Positions 45,839 to 56,312 of a stretch of 64,000 nt of DNA are shown piece by piece; the stretch's first letter is position 1, and each line of letters opens with the position of its first letter. The notes beneath the pieces are model-generated. The model did not search any database and was not told the DNA's origin. It saw only the letters and a program-made list of their open reading frames with translations. This DNA is from Pedobacter yulinensis (lineage in GTDB: Bacteria > Bacteroidota > Bacteroidia > Sphingobacteriales > Sphingobacteriaceae). The stretch spans positions 1 through 64,000 of the forward strand of contig NZ_KZ686271.1 in assembly GCF_003029735.1 (NCBI RefSeq), in the 5' to 3' direction. The position numbers were made by a program, and so were the translations under genes.

Positions 45839-47191
45839 ATGGAACTGGAAAAAATCAAAAGAGCGTATTTCGTAGGTATCGGGGGCATCGGTATGAGTGC
45901 CCTTGCACGCTATTTTTCCAAACGCGGCGTTAGGGTTTGCGGTTATGATAAAACCCGCACGCGGCTTACCGAAACGCTAGCAGAAGAAGGCATTGCGATC
46001 ACCTACCAGGATCTGGAAACGGAAATTCCTGCAGATTTCCACAGGGCCGGACCGGAAGTGCTGGTCGTTTACACACCAGCCATCCCGAAAGATGCTGCCA
46101 TTCTGAATTTCTTTTTGCAGGGCGGTTTCGCGCTGAACAAACGGTCGCAGGTATTGGGTATCATTAGCCTGGGCATGACGTGTATCGCTGTGGCCGGCAC
46201 ACACGGAAAAACCACGACCTCTTCGGTCATTGCTCATATTTTACAGGATAGTCTTTATGGCTGTACCGCTTTCCTGGGAGGAATTGCCGCCAATTACAAC
46301 AGCAATGTGCTCTACGGAAATAACAATGTGGTTGTGGTTGAAGCTGATGAATACGACAGGTCTTTTCTTACGCTGCATCCCGACCTGGCCGTCATCACTT
46401 CAATGGATGCCGACCATCTGGATATTTATGGCGATGCCGGCAGCCTGGAAGAGTCGTTCAGGCTTTTCGCAGGCCAGGTGAAAACCGGCGGACGGCTTTT
46501 TGTGCGGGCGGGACTGCCTGTTCAGGGCAATACCTATGCCGTTGAACAACCCGCCGATGTGCAGGCCACGAACATCAGGGTGGAAGATGGTACCTTTGTG
46601 TTTGACTACCGCGATAACCAGGGAACGATTGAAGGAGTTGCCAGCAGGCTTCCTGGCCGGCACAATATTGAAAACGCCACAGCGGCTATTGCCGTGGCGA
46701 GGCAGCTTGGTATCAGTGCTGAAAAGATCAGGACTGCCCTGGGCAATTTCAAAGGAGTCAGAAGGCGTTTCGAATACCAGGTGGTTAGGCCGGATTGTGT
46801 GTATGTAGATGATTATGCACATCATCCAGAAGAACTGCGAGCCTGTTTTTCAGCGCTGCGTGAATTGTATCCTGACCGCAAACTTACGGTCGTATTCCAG
46901 CCGCACCTCTTTACACGCACGCGAGACTTTGCTGCCGGTTTTGCTCAGGTGCTTTCTACAGTAGATGACCTATTGCTGCTTGATGTTTACCCGGCCAGAG
47001 AGCTGCCTATTGCAGGGGTAACTTCTGCTATGCTGCTTGACCTGGTCAGCGGACCAGAAAAGGCGCTGGTGGCCAAAGAAGCTGTAACGACAGTGATCGG
47101 ACAAAAAAAACCCGCCTTATTGGTTACGGTAGGCGCTGGCGATATTGATACCTTGGTTGAACCGCTGAAAAAATTGCTTGATCATGCTTAA
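45839..47191 (+). CDS. murC: UDP-N-acetylmuramate-L-alanine ligase
   Basis: 450 residues. It adds L-Ala to UDP-MurNAc. N-terminal FVGIGGIGMSALARYFSKRG at about 11-30, ATP-binding VAGTHGKTTTSSVIAHIL, VEADEYDRSFLTLHPDLAVITSMDADHLDIYG-type blocks (given here in part) and the C-terminal YVDDYAHHPEE. It ends with an 8-bp overlap into ftsQ. Confidence 0.96.
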   Translation: MELEKIKRAYFVGIGGIGMSALARYFSKRGVRVCGYDKTRTRLTETLAEEGIAITYQDLETEIPADFHRAGPEVLVVYTPAIPKDAAILNFFLQGGFALNKRSQVLGIISLGMTCIAVAGTHGKTTTSSVIAHILQDSLYGCTAFLGGIAANYNSNVLYGNNNVVVVEADEYDRSFLTLHPDLAVITSMDADHLDIYGDAGSLEESFRLFAGQVKTGGRLFVRAGLPVQGNTYAVEQPADVQATNIRVEDGTFVFDYRDNQGTIEGVASRLPGRHNIENATAAIAVARQLGISAEKIRTALGNFKGVRRRFEYQVVRPDCVYVDDYAHHPEELRACFSALRELYPDRKLTVVFQPHLFTRTRDFAAGFAQVLSTVDDLLLLDVYPARELPIAGVTSAMLLDLVSGPEKALVAKEAVTTVIGQKKPALLVTVGAGDIDTLVEPLKKLLDHA

Positions 47192-48272
47192 ACGGGTAAA
47201 CTGGAAACTAATCGGATGGACCCTGCTTTGGGTGGTCTGCATCGGCGGGACGGTTACGCTGATGAGTTTTATTGGTGTAAAAAAGAGGGAGCTGAAGTGC
47301 ACCAGTGTTGATATCCTGATTCCCGGCGCCGATAATTTTATCGAGCGCGAGGAAATAGACCAGATCATCCGCGAAGGAAATGGTGTGCTCGTGGGGCGCC
47401 TTCTGCAAGACATTAACCTGAACCAGATTGAAAAAAATATCCAGGCAAACCCATATATCGCTTTTGCCAAGGTGTATGCTGACATGGATGGGGTTGTCCA
47501 CATTGAAATTAACCAGCGGCAACCGGTTCTTCGCATTATCAACGCGGGAGGCCAGGACTATTATGTGGATCAGGATGGACTGAAAATGCCAGTTTCTGCC
47601 AATTTTACGGCGCACGTGGTTGTGGCAACGGGAAATATTCGTGAGCACTTTGCCGGCAGGCCGGATACCCTGCGTACCAAACTGGCCAGGGACCTTTACC
47701 AAACTGCACTTTATCTGAAGAAGGATACGCTTTGGGATGCCCAGATTGAACAGCTTGTAGTCGATGAACGGAATGACATTACCATGATCCCGCGTGTGGG
47801 CAACCAGCGGATCATTCTGGGTGACGCCGATTCGCTGGAGGTGAAGATGGAGAACCTGTTAATTTTTTATAAAAATGCAATGCCCAAGGTCGGCTGGGAT
47901 ACTTACAAGAGCATCAATATCAAATATACAAACCAGATTGTCTGCGAGAAAAACAAAGGGGATTCTGGTATTGTTAAGCCGGTGCGTTCGCTGACACCGG
48001 CAGATAGTGTGCGGGTAAGCCGGCAGGTCATTGACCAGCTGGTCGAAAAGACGATTCTCGATGAGGTAGCGAAAGACACGGAGAAAAAACCGGCGCAGCC
48101 CGTCATCGCCAATGCAGCGCCGCGTGAGCGCGGGGCAGGGCAAACTGGCGCTGCAACGCGAAACCAGCAGGAAAAGCCGGCTGAGCGGAAAACGCCGTCA
48201 AAACAGGAAGTGCCTGCAAACAAGCCTGCACAAGCCGGCAACAAACCAAACAACAAACAAAGAAAGATTTAA
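47184..48272 (+). CDS. ftsQ: FtsQ-like division protein
   Basis: 362 residues from the ATG at 47184. One N-terminal membrane helix (WKLIGWTLLWVVCIGGTVTL), then a POTRA-like domain (VDILIPGADNFIEREEIDQ, NLNQIEKNIQANPYIAFAKV) and a beta domain with QPVLRIIN and YVDQDGLKMP. The C-terminal ~75 residues are Lys/Pro/Ala/Gln-rich and of low complexity. It links early and late division proteins. Position between murC and ftsA confirms the call. Confidence 0.9.
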   Translation: MLKRVNWKLIGWTLLWVVCIGGTVTLMSFIGVKKRELKCTSVDILIPGADNFIEREEIDQIIREGNGVLVGRLLQDINLNQIEKNIQANPYIAFAKVYADMDGVVHIEINQRQPVLRIINAGGQDYYVDQDGLKMPVSANFTAHVVVATGNIREHFAGRPDTLRTKLARDLYQTALYLKKDTLWDAQIEQLVVDERNDITMIPRVGNQRIILGDADSLEVKMENLLIFYKNAMPKVGWDTYKSINIKYTNQIVCEKNKGDSGIVKPVRSLTPADSVRVSRQVIDQLVEKTILDEVAKDTEKKPAQPVIANAAPRERGAGQTGAATRNQQEKPAERKTPSKQEVPANKPAQAGNKPNNKQRKI

Positions 48273-48292
48273 CTCAACAACTGATCACATAT

Positions 48293-49648
48293 ATGGAAAA
48301 GGCAAAGTCTAACCAACAATCTCCCATCGTAGTCGGACTCGATATCGGTACTACGAAAATTTGCGTCATCGTAGGCCGGAGAACGCAGCACGGAAAAATC
48401 GAGGTGCTCGGCATAGGGAAAGCGGAATCGGCTGGTGTAACGAGGGGTGTGGTATCAAATATCCAGAAAACTGTTCAGGGGATAGCGGCTGCGGTAGAAC
48501 TGGCAAGCGCACAATCGAATGTGGAAATTCGGGTTGTGAATGTCGGCATCGCCGGGCAGCACATTAAAAGTTTGCAGCACCGCGGCATCTTAACCCGCCG
48601 CGAGCTGAACAATGAGATCAGCAGGAAAGACCTCGACAAACTGATTGATGACATGTTCAAACTGGTCATGCCTCCCGGCGAGGAAATTATCCATGTATTG
48701 CCGCAGGAATTTACTATTGACAACGAGCCCGGGATTAAAGATCCGATCGGGATGGCGGGCGTGCGCCTCGAGGCCAATTTCCACATTATCTCCGGGCAGG
48801 TCACGGCAATCAAAAACATCATGAAGTGTGTAAGCAACGCAGCCTTACAGACCCAGGAACTGATCCTTGAACCACTTGCCTCCTCAGAATCGGTGTTGAG
48901 CGAAGAAGAGAAAGAAGCAGGTGTAGCCTTGGTTGATATTGGCGGCGGCACCACTGACATTGCCATCTTCCACGAGGGAATCATCCGCCATACGGCCGTT
49001 ATTCCGTTCGGCGGCAATAGTGTAACCGAAGACATCAGGGAAGGCTGCTCGGTTATGCGTAACCAGGCTGAACTGTTGAAAACGCGTTTCGGTTCTGCCC
49101 TGGCAGAAGAAAACAAGGAGAACGAGATCATTTGTGTACCAGGATTGCGGGGCCGGGAGCCCAAAGAAATTTCGGTTAAAAACCTGGCTTATGTGATTCA
49201 GGCACGGATGGAGGAGATCATTGAGCACGTGTATTATGAAATTAAGTCTTCGGGTTACGAGAAAAAACTGATTGGCGGCGTTGTGATTACCGGTGGCGGC
49301 GCCCTGCTCAAACACCTTTCGCAGCTGGTCGAATATGTAACGGGACTGGACTGCCGGGTGGGTTATCCGAACGAGCACCTTTCCAAGTATGAAGAAATGA
49401 GCAAGGCGGTGTACGACGACCTGAAGAGTCCGATGTATGCAACAAGTGTGGGTCTGCTGATCAAAGGCATCCAAAAAGCTGAAGACCTGCTGGAAGAAAT
49501 GAAGCAGCCGGGTGTGTATGTGCAAAAACCGGTGGCCGAAAAAGAGAAAACAAAACGAAATGGCTTGTTCGATAAACTATTGGCTAAAACGACCCGTTTT
49601 ATACAAGATGACATGGATGTAAGCGACTCGGATTATATCCGGCCTTAG
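48293..49648 (+). CDS. ftsA: FtsA, membrane anchor of the Z ring
   Basis: 451 residues of the actin fold. ATP-binding motifs: VGLDIGTTKICVIVG at about 14-28 (phosphate 1), VDIGGGTTDIAIF (phosphate 2) and GGVVITGGGALLKHL (adenosine). The 1C insertion typical of FtsA is present at about 85-165. The C-terminus is a Lys-rich linker and an amphipathic end (LLAKTTRFIQDD) that may bind the membrane. A putative DnaA-box-like cluster follows before ftsZ. Confidence 0.96.
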   Translation: MEKAKSNQQSPIVVGLDIGTTKICVIVGRRTQHGKIEVLGIGKAESAGVTRGVVSNIQKTVQGIAAAVELASAQSNVEIRVVNVGIAGQHIKSLQHRGILTRRELNNEISRKDLDKLIDDMFKLVMPPGEEIIHVLPQEFTIDNEPGIKDPIGMAGVRLEANFHIISGQVTAIKNIMKCVSNAALQTQELILEPLASSESVLSEEEKEAGVALVDIGGGTTDIAIFHEGIIRHTAVIPFGGNSVTEDIREGCSVMRNQAELLKTRFGSALAEENKENEIICVPGLRGREPKEISVKNLAYVIQARMEEIIEHVYYEIKSSGYEKKLIGGVVITGGGALLKHLSQLVEYVTGLDCRVGYPNEHLSKYEEMSKAVYDDLKSPMYATSVGLLIKGIQKAEDLLEEMKQPGVYVQKPVAEKEKTKRNGLFDKLLAKTTRFIQDDMDVSDSDYIRP

Positions 49649-49653
49649 GGCAA

Positions 49654-49700
49654 TTTTCCACAATTTGCGTTTTTTCCACATTGTTAACACTTGTGGAAAA
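49654..49700. promoter_or_regulatory. three TTTTCCACA motifs upstream of ftsZ
   Basis: TTTTCCACA at 49654-49662 and 49672-49680 on the plus strand and again at 49692-49700 on the minus strand, within 47 bp. The motif differs by one base from the DnaA box TTATCCACA. The second and third copies form an inverted repeat around GTTAAC. It could be a DnaA-regulated site for ftsZ, or the operator of another factor, or an RNA hairpin. The ftsZ start is 79 nt downstream. Confidence 0.45.
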
Positions 49701-49779
49701 GGCCTGTGAAAAAAATGTTAATATTACGTCTGAGAATAGACAGCGAAAACACAAAATTAAACAACTGATACCTAATATT

Positions 49780-51423
49780 ATGCAGTTTGAAATGTTAAAA
49801 GATAAGTCGTCCATCATCAAAGTTATTGGTGTTGGGGGCGGTGGCGGAAATGCAGTAAACCACATGTACCGTTCAGGTATTAACGGGGTAGATTTCATTA
49901 TATGTAACACCGACGCCCAGGCTTTAGAGTTGAGCCCGATCCCAAACAAAGTGCAGTTAGGTGCCAGTTTGACCGAGGGGATGGGAGCAGGCTCAATGCC
50001 CGAAGTAGGAAAAAACTCTGCAATAGAAAACATAGACGACATCAAGGCGATGCTTGGCAATACGACCAAGATGTTGTTCATTACCGCGGGTATGGGTGGT
50101 GGAACAGGTACCGGTGCCAGCCCGATCATCGCGAAAGCGGCTAAAGAACTTGACATTCTTACGGTGGCCATTGTAACCACACCTTTTTCCTTTGAAGGCA
50201 AGCGCCGCCGGATGCAGGCCGAAGAAGGTCTTGATGAATTAAAAAAGTACGTTGATTCTTACCTGGTCATTTCAAACGACCGGCTGCGTGAAATTTTTGG
50301 CAACCTGACCCTGGGTTCAGCATTCGGGCAGGCAGATGACATCCTGACCACAGCCGCAAAAGGCATTGCTGAGATCATTACCGTACCTGGTTACATCAAT
50401 GTTGACTTTAAAGATGTGCGCACCGTTATGAAAGAAAGCGGTGTTGCCATCATGGGTAGTTTTGCCGCCGAGGGCGAAGACCGCGCGCTGCGTGCGGTTG
50501 AGGGTGCGCTGGCATCGCCGCTGCTCAAAGACAGTGAAATAGAGGGTGCACGTTACATCTTGCTGAATATCAGCTCCGGCAGTAAAGAAGTGACCATGGA
50601 TGAAGTCTCCATCATTACAGATTATATCCAGGAAAAAGCCGGTTTATCTGCAGACCTGATCTGGGGCAATTGCCAGGATGAGCTGTTGGAAGAGAAGCTA
50701 TCGGTAACGATCATTGCCACAGGTTTCCAAACCCAGGAAGAGCGGGCATCTGAAGAGCGCAATAAAAAGAAAATCTCTTTGCTTACGCCTGAAGAGGCGC
50801 CGCTGGTGCGCCCGGTAGAACCGGTTAACTCATTCATCCAGCCAAGGCAGGAGGAGCCGGAGCAACAGGAAGAGCTGCAAATGAAACTGAAAGAGGAAAC
50901 CAAACAGGCAGACCTTTTCGGCGGCATGTTCAGCAAGCGCCCTGAAGTACAGCCGCCTGCACAGGAGAGCAATCCGCAGGTCATCAGGCACAGTCTGGTC
51001 GAAGAAGAACCGGCCGAAGAAGAACGCGGCGAGCCTGCATTTGACTTTGAATTGAGAACGGCCGAAACCGAGTTCGTTTTTGAGAAACCGATTGCAACGC
51101 TTGATGATGAGCCTGAAGTACCGAGTGCGCCGCAGACCGTTGTGGGCCTTGACGATGATAAAAACGACGACTCGATCGAAGAGCAGCTCCGTAAGTCTAA
51201 AGAGCGCATTCTGCGCCTGAAAGACCTGAGCATGAAACTTCGCACGAGCAACGGCCTGCAGGAACTTGAGAATGAACCTGCCTACAAACGTAAACAAATG
51301 CAGTTGCAGCAGGTGCAGCACTCATCTGAATCGCAGGTTTCACGCTTTACGCTGAGCAATGATGCAGATGGTTCAACCGAGATCCGGCCAAACAATTCGT
51401 TCCTGCACGACAACGTAGATTAA
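49780..51423 (+). CDS. ftsZ: FtsZ, tubulin-like division GTPase
   Basis: 547 residues from the ATG at 49780 (MQFEMLKDK); the frame is open upstream but the extra 33 residues are not family-like. The GTPase part has GVGGGGGNAVNHM and the tubulin signature GGGTGTGASPIIAKAA. After about residue 325 comes a ~200-residue Glu/Gln/Pro-rich linker, much longer than in E. coli, then a conserved-looking ELENEPAYKRKQM block and a short tail. The linker is typical of this phylum. It ends the dcw cluster with its own terminator. Confidence 0.96.
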   Translation: MQFEMLKDKSSIIKVIGVGGGGGNAVNHMYRSGINGVDFIICNTDAQALELSPIPNKVQLGASLTEGMGAGSMPEVGKNSAIENIDDIKAMLGNTTKMLFITAGMGGGTGTGASPIIAKAAKELDILTVAIVTTPFSFEGKRRRMQAEEGLDELKKYVDSYLVISNDRLREIFGNLTLGSAFGQADDILTTAAKGIAEIITVPGYINVDFKDVRTVMKESGVAIMGSFAAEGEDRALRAVEGALASPLLKDSEIEGARYILLNISSGSKEVTMDEVSIITDYIQEKAGLSADLIWGNCQDELLEEKLSVTIIATGFQTQEERASEERNKKKISLLTPEEAPLVRPVEPVNSFIQPRQEEPEQQEELQMKLKEETKQADLFGGMFSKRPEVQPPAQESNPQVIRHSLVEEEPAEEERGEPAFDFELRTAETEFVFEKPIATLDDEPEVPSAPQTVVGLDDDKNDDSIEEQLRKSKERILRLKDLSMKLRTSNGLQELENEPAYKRKQMQLQQVQHSSESQVSRFTLSNDADGSTEIRPNNSFLHDNVD

Positions 51424-51442
51424 GCCAAATGTCATAACCTAT

Positions 51443-51479
51443 AAAAGCCCCGAAAGACCTGTTCTGTTGGGGCTTTTTT
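51443..51479 (+). terminator. intrinsic terminator of ftsZ
   Basis: AAAAGCCCC at 51443-51451 pairs with GGGGCTTTT at 51469-51477 with a 17-nt loop; the T-run continues to 51479. Confidence 0.9.
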
Positions 51480-51508
51480 GGCATAATAGTGGCTAATTAC
51501 GTCAACAG

Positions 51509-51539
51509 TTGATATTAAAGGCAATTAGCCTTAACTTTA
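51509..51539 (+). promoter_or_regulatory. promoter of the alpha-oxoamine synthase gene
   Basis: TTG at 51509-51511, a 20-nt spacer and TAACTTTA at 51532-51539, near the Bacteroidota consensus. It is 27 nt before the TTG start codon. Confidence 0.55.
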
Positions 51540-51566
51540 CAGCAAAAAATACTAAAATACAATACA

Positions 51567-52808
51567 TTGGATATATTCGATAAAATCGCAAAACACATGG
51601 GCCCGATCGGTCAACACCAGAAGTGGTCTCATGGGTATTTTTCGTTTCCTAAACTGGAGGGAGAGATTGCCCCGCACATGACTTTTCGCGGGAAGGAACA
51701 TCTTGTATGGAGTTTAAATAATTACCTGGGTCTGGCCAATCATCCTGAGGTTCGCAAAGCCGACGAAGAGGCTGCTGCGCAATTTGGAATGGCTTATCCA
51801 ATGGGTGCCCGCATGATGTCGGGGAACTCCAAATACCACGAACAGCTGGAGCAGGAGCTCGCGGCTTTTGTAGGTAAACCTGATGCATTTCTGCTCAATT
51901 ACGGTTATCAGGGAATGGTTTCGATTATCGATACGCTTGTAGACAGAAATGATGTGGTGGTATACGATGGCGAATCGCATGCCTGCATCATCGACGGACT
52001 TCGCCTGCACATGGGCAAACGTTTCGTTTATAAACACAACGACATTGAAAGTGCGCGCAAACAGCTGGAGCGCGCCGCTAAGCTGGTAGAAACGACCGGC
52101 GGTGGGATCCTGGTCATCACCGAAGGTGTGTTCGGCATGTCAGGTGCCCAGGGTAAGCTAAAAGAGCTGGTTGCCCTGAAATCTGAGTTTAATTTCCGCT
52201 TGCTGATTGATGATGCGCATGGCTTCGGTACCATGGGTAAAACCGGCGCGGGTACACATGAGGCGCAGGACTGCATAGATGGGGTAGATGTATACTTTGG
52301 TACCTTTGCCAAGTCTATGGCTGGTATTGGTGCTTTTGTGGCCTCGAGCGAGGAGGTGACAAACTTCCTCCGTTACAACATGCGTTCACAAACCTTTGCC
52401 AAGGCACTTCCTATGCCGATGGTGATTGGCCTGATCAAGCGGCTCGAATTGCTGAAGAGCAAACCGGAGCTTCGTGAAAAGTTGTGGGAAATTGCGACCA
52501 GCCTGCAGCAGGGCCTGAGAGAACGTGGTTTTGATCTGGGCGTAACGAATACGATGGTTACACCCGTATTTCTGAAAGGTGAGTTGCTTGAAGCTACGGC
52601 ATTAACGATGGACCTTCGTGAAAATTATGGCATATTCTGTTCCATTGTGGTCTACCCGGTCATTCCCAAAGGGATGATCGAACTGCGCCTGATCCCGACT
52701 GCGGTGCATACAAAAGAAGACGTTCAGCGGACGCTCGATGCTTTCAGTGAAGTGTCTGAAAAGCTGCAAAACGGTTATTACAAAGAGAACAAGTTCGCTG
52801 TTGCATAG
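51567..52808 (+). CDS. alpha-oxoamine synthase (PLP-dependent acyltransferase)
   Basis: 413 residues with a TTG start; the frame has no ATG before it, and the first internal Met is residue 11. It belongs to the group of 8-amino-7-oxononanoate synthase and serine palmitoyltransferase, which join an acyl thioester to an amino acid with loss of CO2. Visible: SLNNYLGLANHPEV, GARMMSGNSKYHEQLE, DGESHACIIDGLR, IDDAHGFGTMGKTG and the PLP Lys in GTFAKSMAGIG. No biotin genes lie near. Serine (sphingolipids) or cysteate (sulfonolipids) are both possible acceptors in this phylum. Single gene with its own promoter and terminator. Confidence 0.85.
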   Translation: MDIFDKIAKHMGPIGQHQKWSHGYFSFPKLEGEIAPHMTFRGKEHLVWSLNNYLGLANHPEVRKADEEAAAQFGMAYPMGARMMSGNSKYHEQLEQELAAFVGKPDAFLLNYGYQGMVSIIDTLVDRNDVVVYDGESHACIIDGLRLHMGKRFVYKHNDIESARKQLERAAKLVETTGGGILVITEGVFGMSGAQGKLKELVALKSEFNFRLLIDDAHGFGTMGKTGAGTHEAQDCIDGVDVYFGTFAKSMAGIGAFVASSEEVTNFLRYNMRSQTFAKALPMPMVIGLIKRLELLKSKPELREKLWEIATSLQQGLRERGFDLGVTNTMVTPVFLKGELLEATALTMDLRENYGIFCSIVVYPVIPKGMIELRLIPTAVHTKEDVQRTLDAFSEVSEKLQNGYYKENKFAVA

Positions 52809-52833
52809 TCGAAGTTGAACCTGATATAAAAAG

Positions 52834-52863
52834 GCCCTTCAGATGATCTGGAGGGCTTTTTTT
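52834..52863 (+). terminator. intrinsic terminator of the oxoamine synthase gene
   Basis: An 11-bp stem (52834-52844 with 52846-52856, one G-U pair) and a T-run to 52863. Confidence 0.88.
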
Positions 52864-52935
52864 ATAGCTATCTTATGATAATTCGTTGATAATCAGCTTG
52901 TTGGGATTTTAGACTGATCTTCAGGTGTTTATAAA

Positions 52936-52977
52936 CCTCCAGAATGTGGAAAAAAACACTCTGGAGGCCCTTTTTTT
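52936..52977 (+). terminator. second intrinsic terminator, 70 nt downstream
   Basis: CCTCCAGA at 52936-52943 pairs with TCTGGAGG at 52960-52967, with an inner GTG/CAC helix, followed by seven T residues at 52971-52977. No gene is seen between it and the previous terminator. It may be a backup, or end a small RNA. Confidence 0.8.
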
Positions 52978-52998
52978 ATTTTTCCAAAAATTTTTTTA

Positions 52999-53029
52999 TT
53001 TGGTGAAAGATCATACATTAGTATAAGCG
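52999..53029 (+). promoter_or_regulatory. candidate promoter of the histone-like gene
   Basis: TTTG at 52999-53002, a 19-nt spacer and TATAAGCG at 53022-53029. The -33 box and spacing are good, but the -7 box keeps only TA and the last G of TAnnTTTG, so confidence is low. Confidence 0.3.
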
Positions 53030-53075
53030 TATTAATCAAAACCTTAAATAAAAAACTAAAAAGGAGTATTTAACG

Positions 53076-53258
53076 ATGAAAAAATTTGAAGAAGTTAAAA
53101 ATTTGGTAGCATCACTTGAAGCAGATGCAGACAAGTTCTACAACAAAGCGAACAGTGCAGCCGGTACACGTGTACGCAAAGGTATGCAGGACCTGAAAAA
53201 CCTGGCTCAGGCCATCCGTCTGGAGGTTCAGGAAACCAAAAACAAAGCGACGAAGTAG
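53076..53258 (+). CDS. histone H1-like protein (Bacteroidota Hc1 type)
   Basis: 60 residues: a helix-forming Lys/Glu/Ala-rich protein with KKFEEVKNLVASLEADADK, then GTRVRKGMQDLKNLAQ and a Lys-rich end (ETKNKATK). It matches the small histone H1-like family found across Bacteroidota, thought to bind DNA and shape the nucleoid. An AAGGAG Shine-Dalgarno-like sequence lies about 10 nt before the ATG, which is rare in this phylum and suggests high expression. Single gene, followed by a 41-nt palindromic terminator. Confidence 0.85.
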   Translation: MKKFEEVKNLVASLEADADKFYNKANSAAGTRVRKGMQDLKNLAQAIRLEVQETKNKATK

Positions 53259-53273
53259 TTTCTTACTCAAGCA

Positions 53274-53314
53274 ATAACAGCAAGGCCCGGCAATTTGCCG
53301 GGCCTTGCTGTTAT
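53274..53314. terminator. bidirectional terminator, 41-nt palindrome
   Basis: Twenty-base perfect arms (53274-53293 and 53295-53314) around one central T, between the converging histone-like and dapA genes. It can end both transcripts, though T-runs are weak. Confidence 0.8.
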
Positions 53315-53335
53315 AAATCCCTTTTGGCGGGAATA

Positions 53336-54214
53336 TTATCCGAGATCGTTCAGGGCCGAATCAATGGCAGCGGCCAGGCCGGCTGAAGCGCTGAGCAGCG
53401 GCAAGCGAACGGTATCTGAACAAATGCCGATTCTTTGAAGCGCTGATTTCACACCTGCCGGATTTCCTTCGGCAAAACACAGGCGTGTAAATTCAATCTG
53501 GCTAAGGTGTGCGGGCTGCGCCGATTTGAAATCGCCGGCGAGGCAGGCACGTACCATGTCTGAAAACTGTCTAGGAACGGCGTTCGCAATTACCGAAATG
53601 ACACCTGCAGCGCCCAGGGCAATCATTGGCAAGGTAACAGGATCATCACCCGAAATTAACAGGAAATCTGCAGGTTTATCGCGCATAATCTGGTTAAACT
53701 GGTCAAAGCTGCCTGAAGCGTCTTTAATGCCGATAATGTTCTTAAAATCATGAGCCAGCCTGCAGGTGGTCTCGGCACTCATGTTGCTCGAGGTGCGGCC
53801 GGGAACGTTGTAAAGAAAAAGATCAAGCGGTGTATGCTCGCTCAGGTGTTGGTAGTGCCTGTAAATTCCCTCTTGTGTAGGCTTGCTGTAATAGGGGCTT
53901 ACACTCAAAATGGCACTGTATCCTGAAGATTCAAATTCGCGGATCTCATTGGCTATGGCATGTGTATCGTTCCCGCCAATGCCAGCCACCAGGGGTACGC
54001 GGTTATTGTTGACTTCTGCAGTAAACGACCAGATCTTCTTCTTCTCATCCTTCTTCAATGTAGCGGCTTCGCCTGTGGTTCCCAAAGAGACGAGGTACTC
54101 TACACCTCCGTCTACTACATGGTCGATCAGGTTTCTCAAACCCGGATAATCGACCGATCCATCTGCATTGAAGGGCGTAACCAATGCCACACCCGTACCA
54201 TGAAATCTGTTCAT
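53336..54214 (-). CDS. dapA: 4-hydroxy-tetrahydrodipicolinate synthase
   Basis: 292 residues from the ATG at 54214 (MNRFHGTGVALVTPF), the family's usual start and length; a Met at 54277 would add a polar stretch and overlap ligA. It condenses pyruvate with aspartate semialdehyde for lysine and DAP. Features: LVSLGTTGEAATL, the Tyr in LYNVPGRTSSN and the Schiff-base Lys in IIGIKDASG. It supplies DAP for the murE product. Confidence 0.96.
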   Translation of the reverse strand: MNRFHGTGVALVTPFNADGSVDYPGLRNLIDHVVDGGVEYLVSLGTTGEAATLKKDEKKKIWSFTAEVNNNRVPLVAGIGGNDTHAIANEIREFESSGYSAILSVSPYYSKPTQEGIYRHYQHLSEHTPLDLFLYNVPGRTSSNMSAETTCRLAHDFKNIIGIKDASGSFDQFNQIMRDKPADFLLISGDDPVTLPMIALGAAGVISVIANAVPRQFSDMVRACLAGDFKSAQPAHLSQIEFTRLCFAEGNPAGVKSALQRIGICSDTVRLPLLSASAGLAAAIDSALNDLG

Positions 54215-54266
54215 TTTACTGATTTTCTGAATTGGAGCTTTATGCTCCGGCTTTATGTTGTAATTA

Positions 54267-56294
<2,028 letters not shown>

Positions 56295-56312
56295 TTAAGT
56301 TTGGCAAAGGGA

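Noticed and set aside
48475..49164. Minus-strand reading frame of 229 codons inside ftsA
   Set aside because: Antisense shadow of ftsA; Ser-rich translation without motifs.
49654..49700. Replication origin at the DnaA-box-like cluster
   Set aside because: Only three imperfect boxes and no dnaA, dnaN or AT-rich unwinding region; a regulatory site for ftsZ is more likely.
50622..51251. Minus-strand Ser-rich frame opposite the ftsZ linker
   Set aside because: Mirror of Glu/Gln-rich codons of the ftsZ linker, not a gene.
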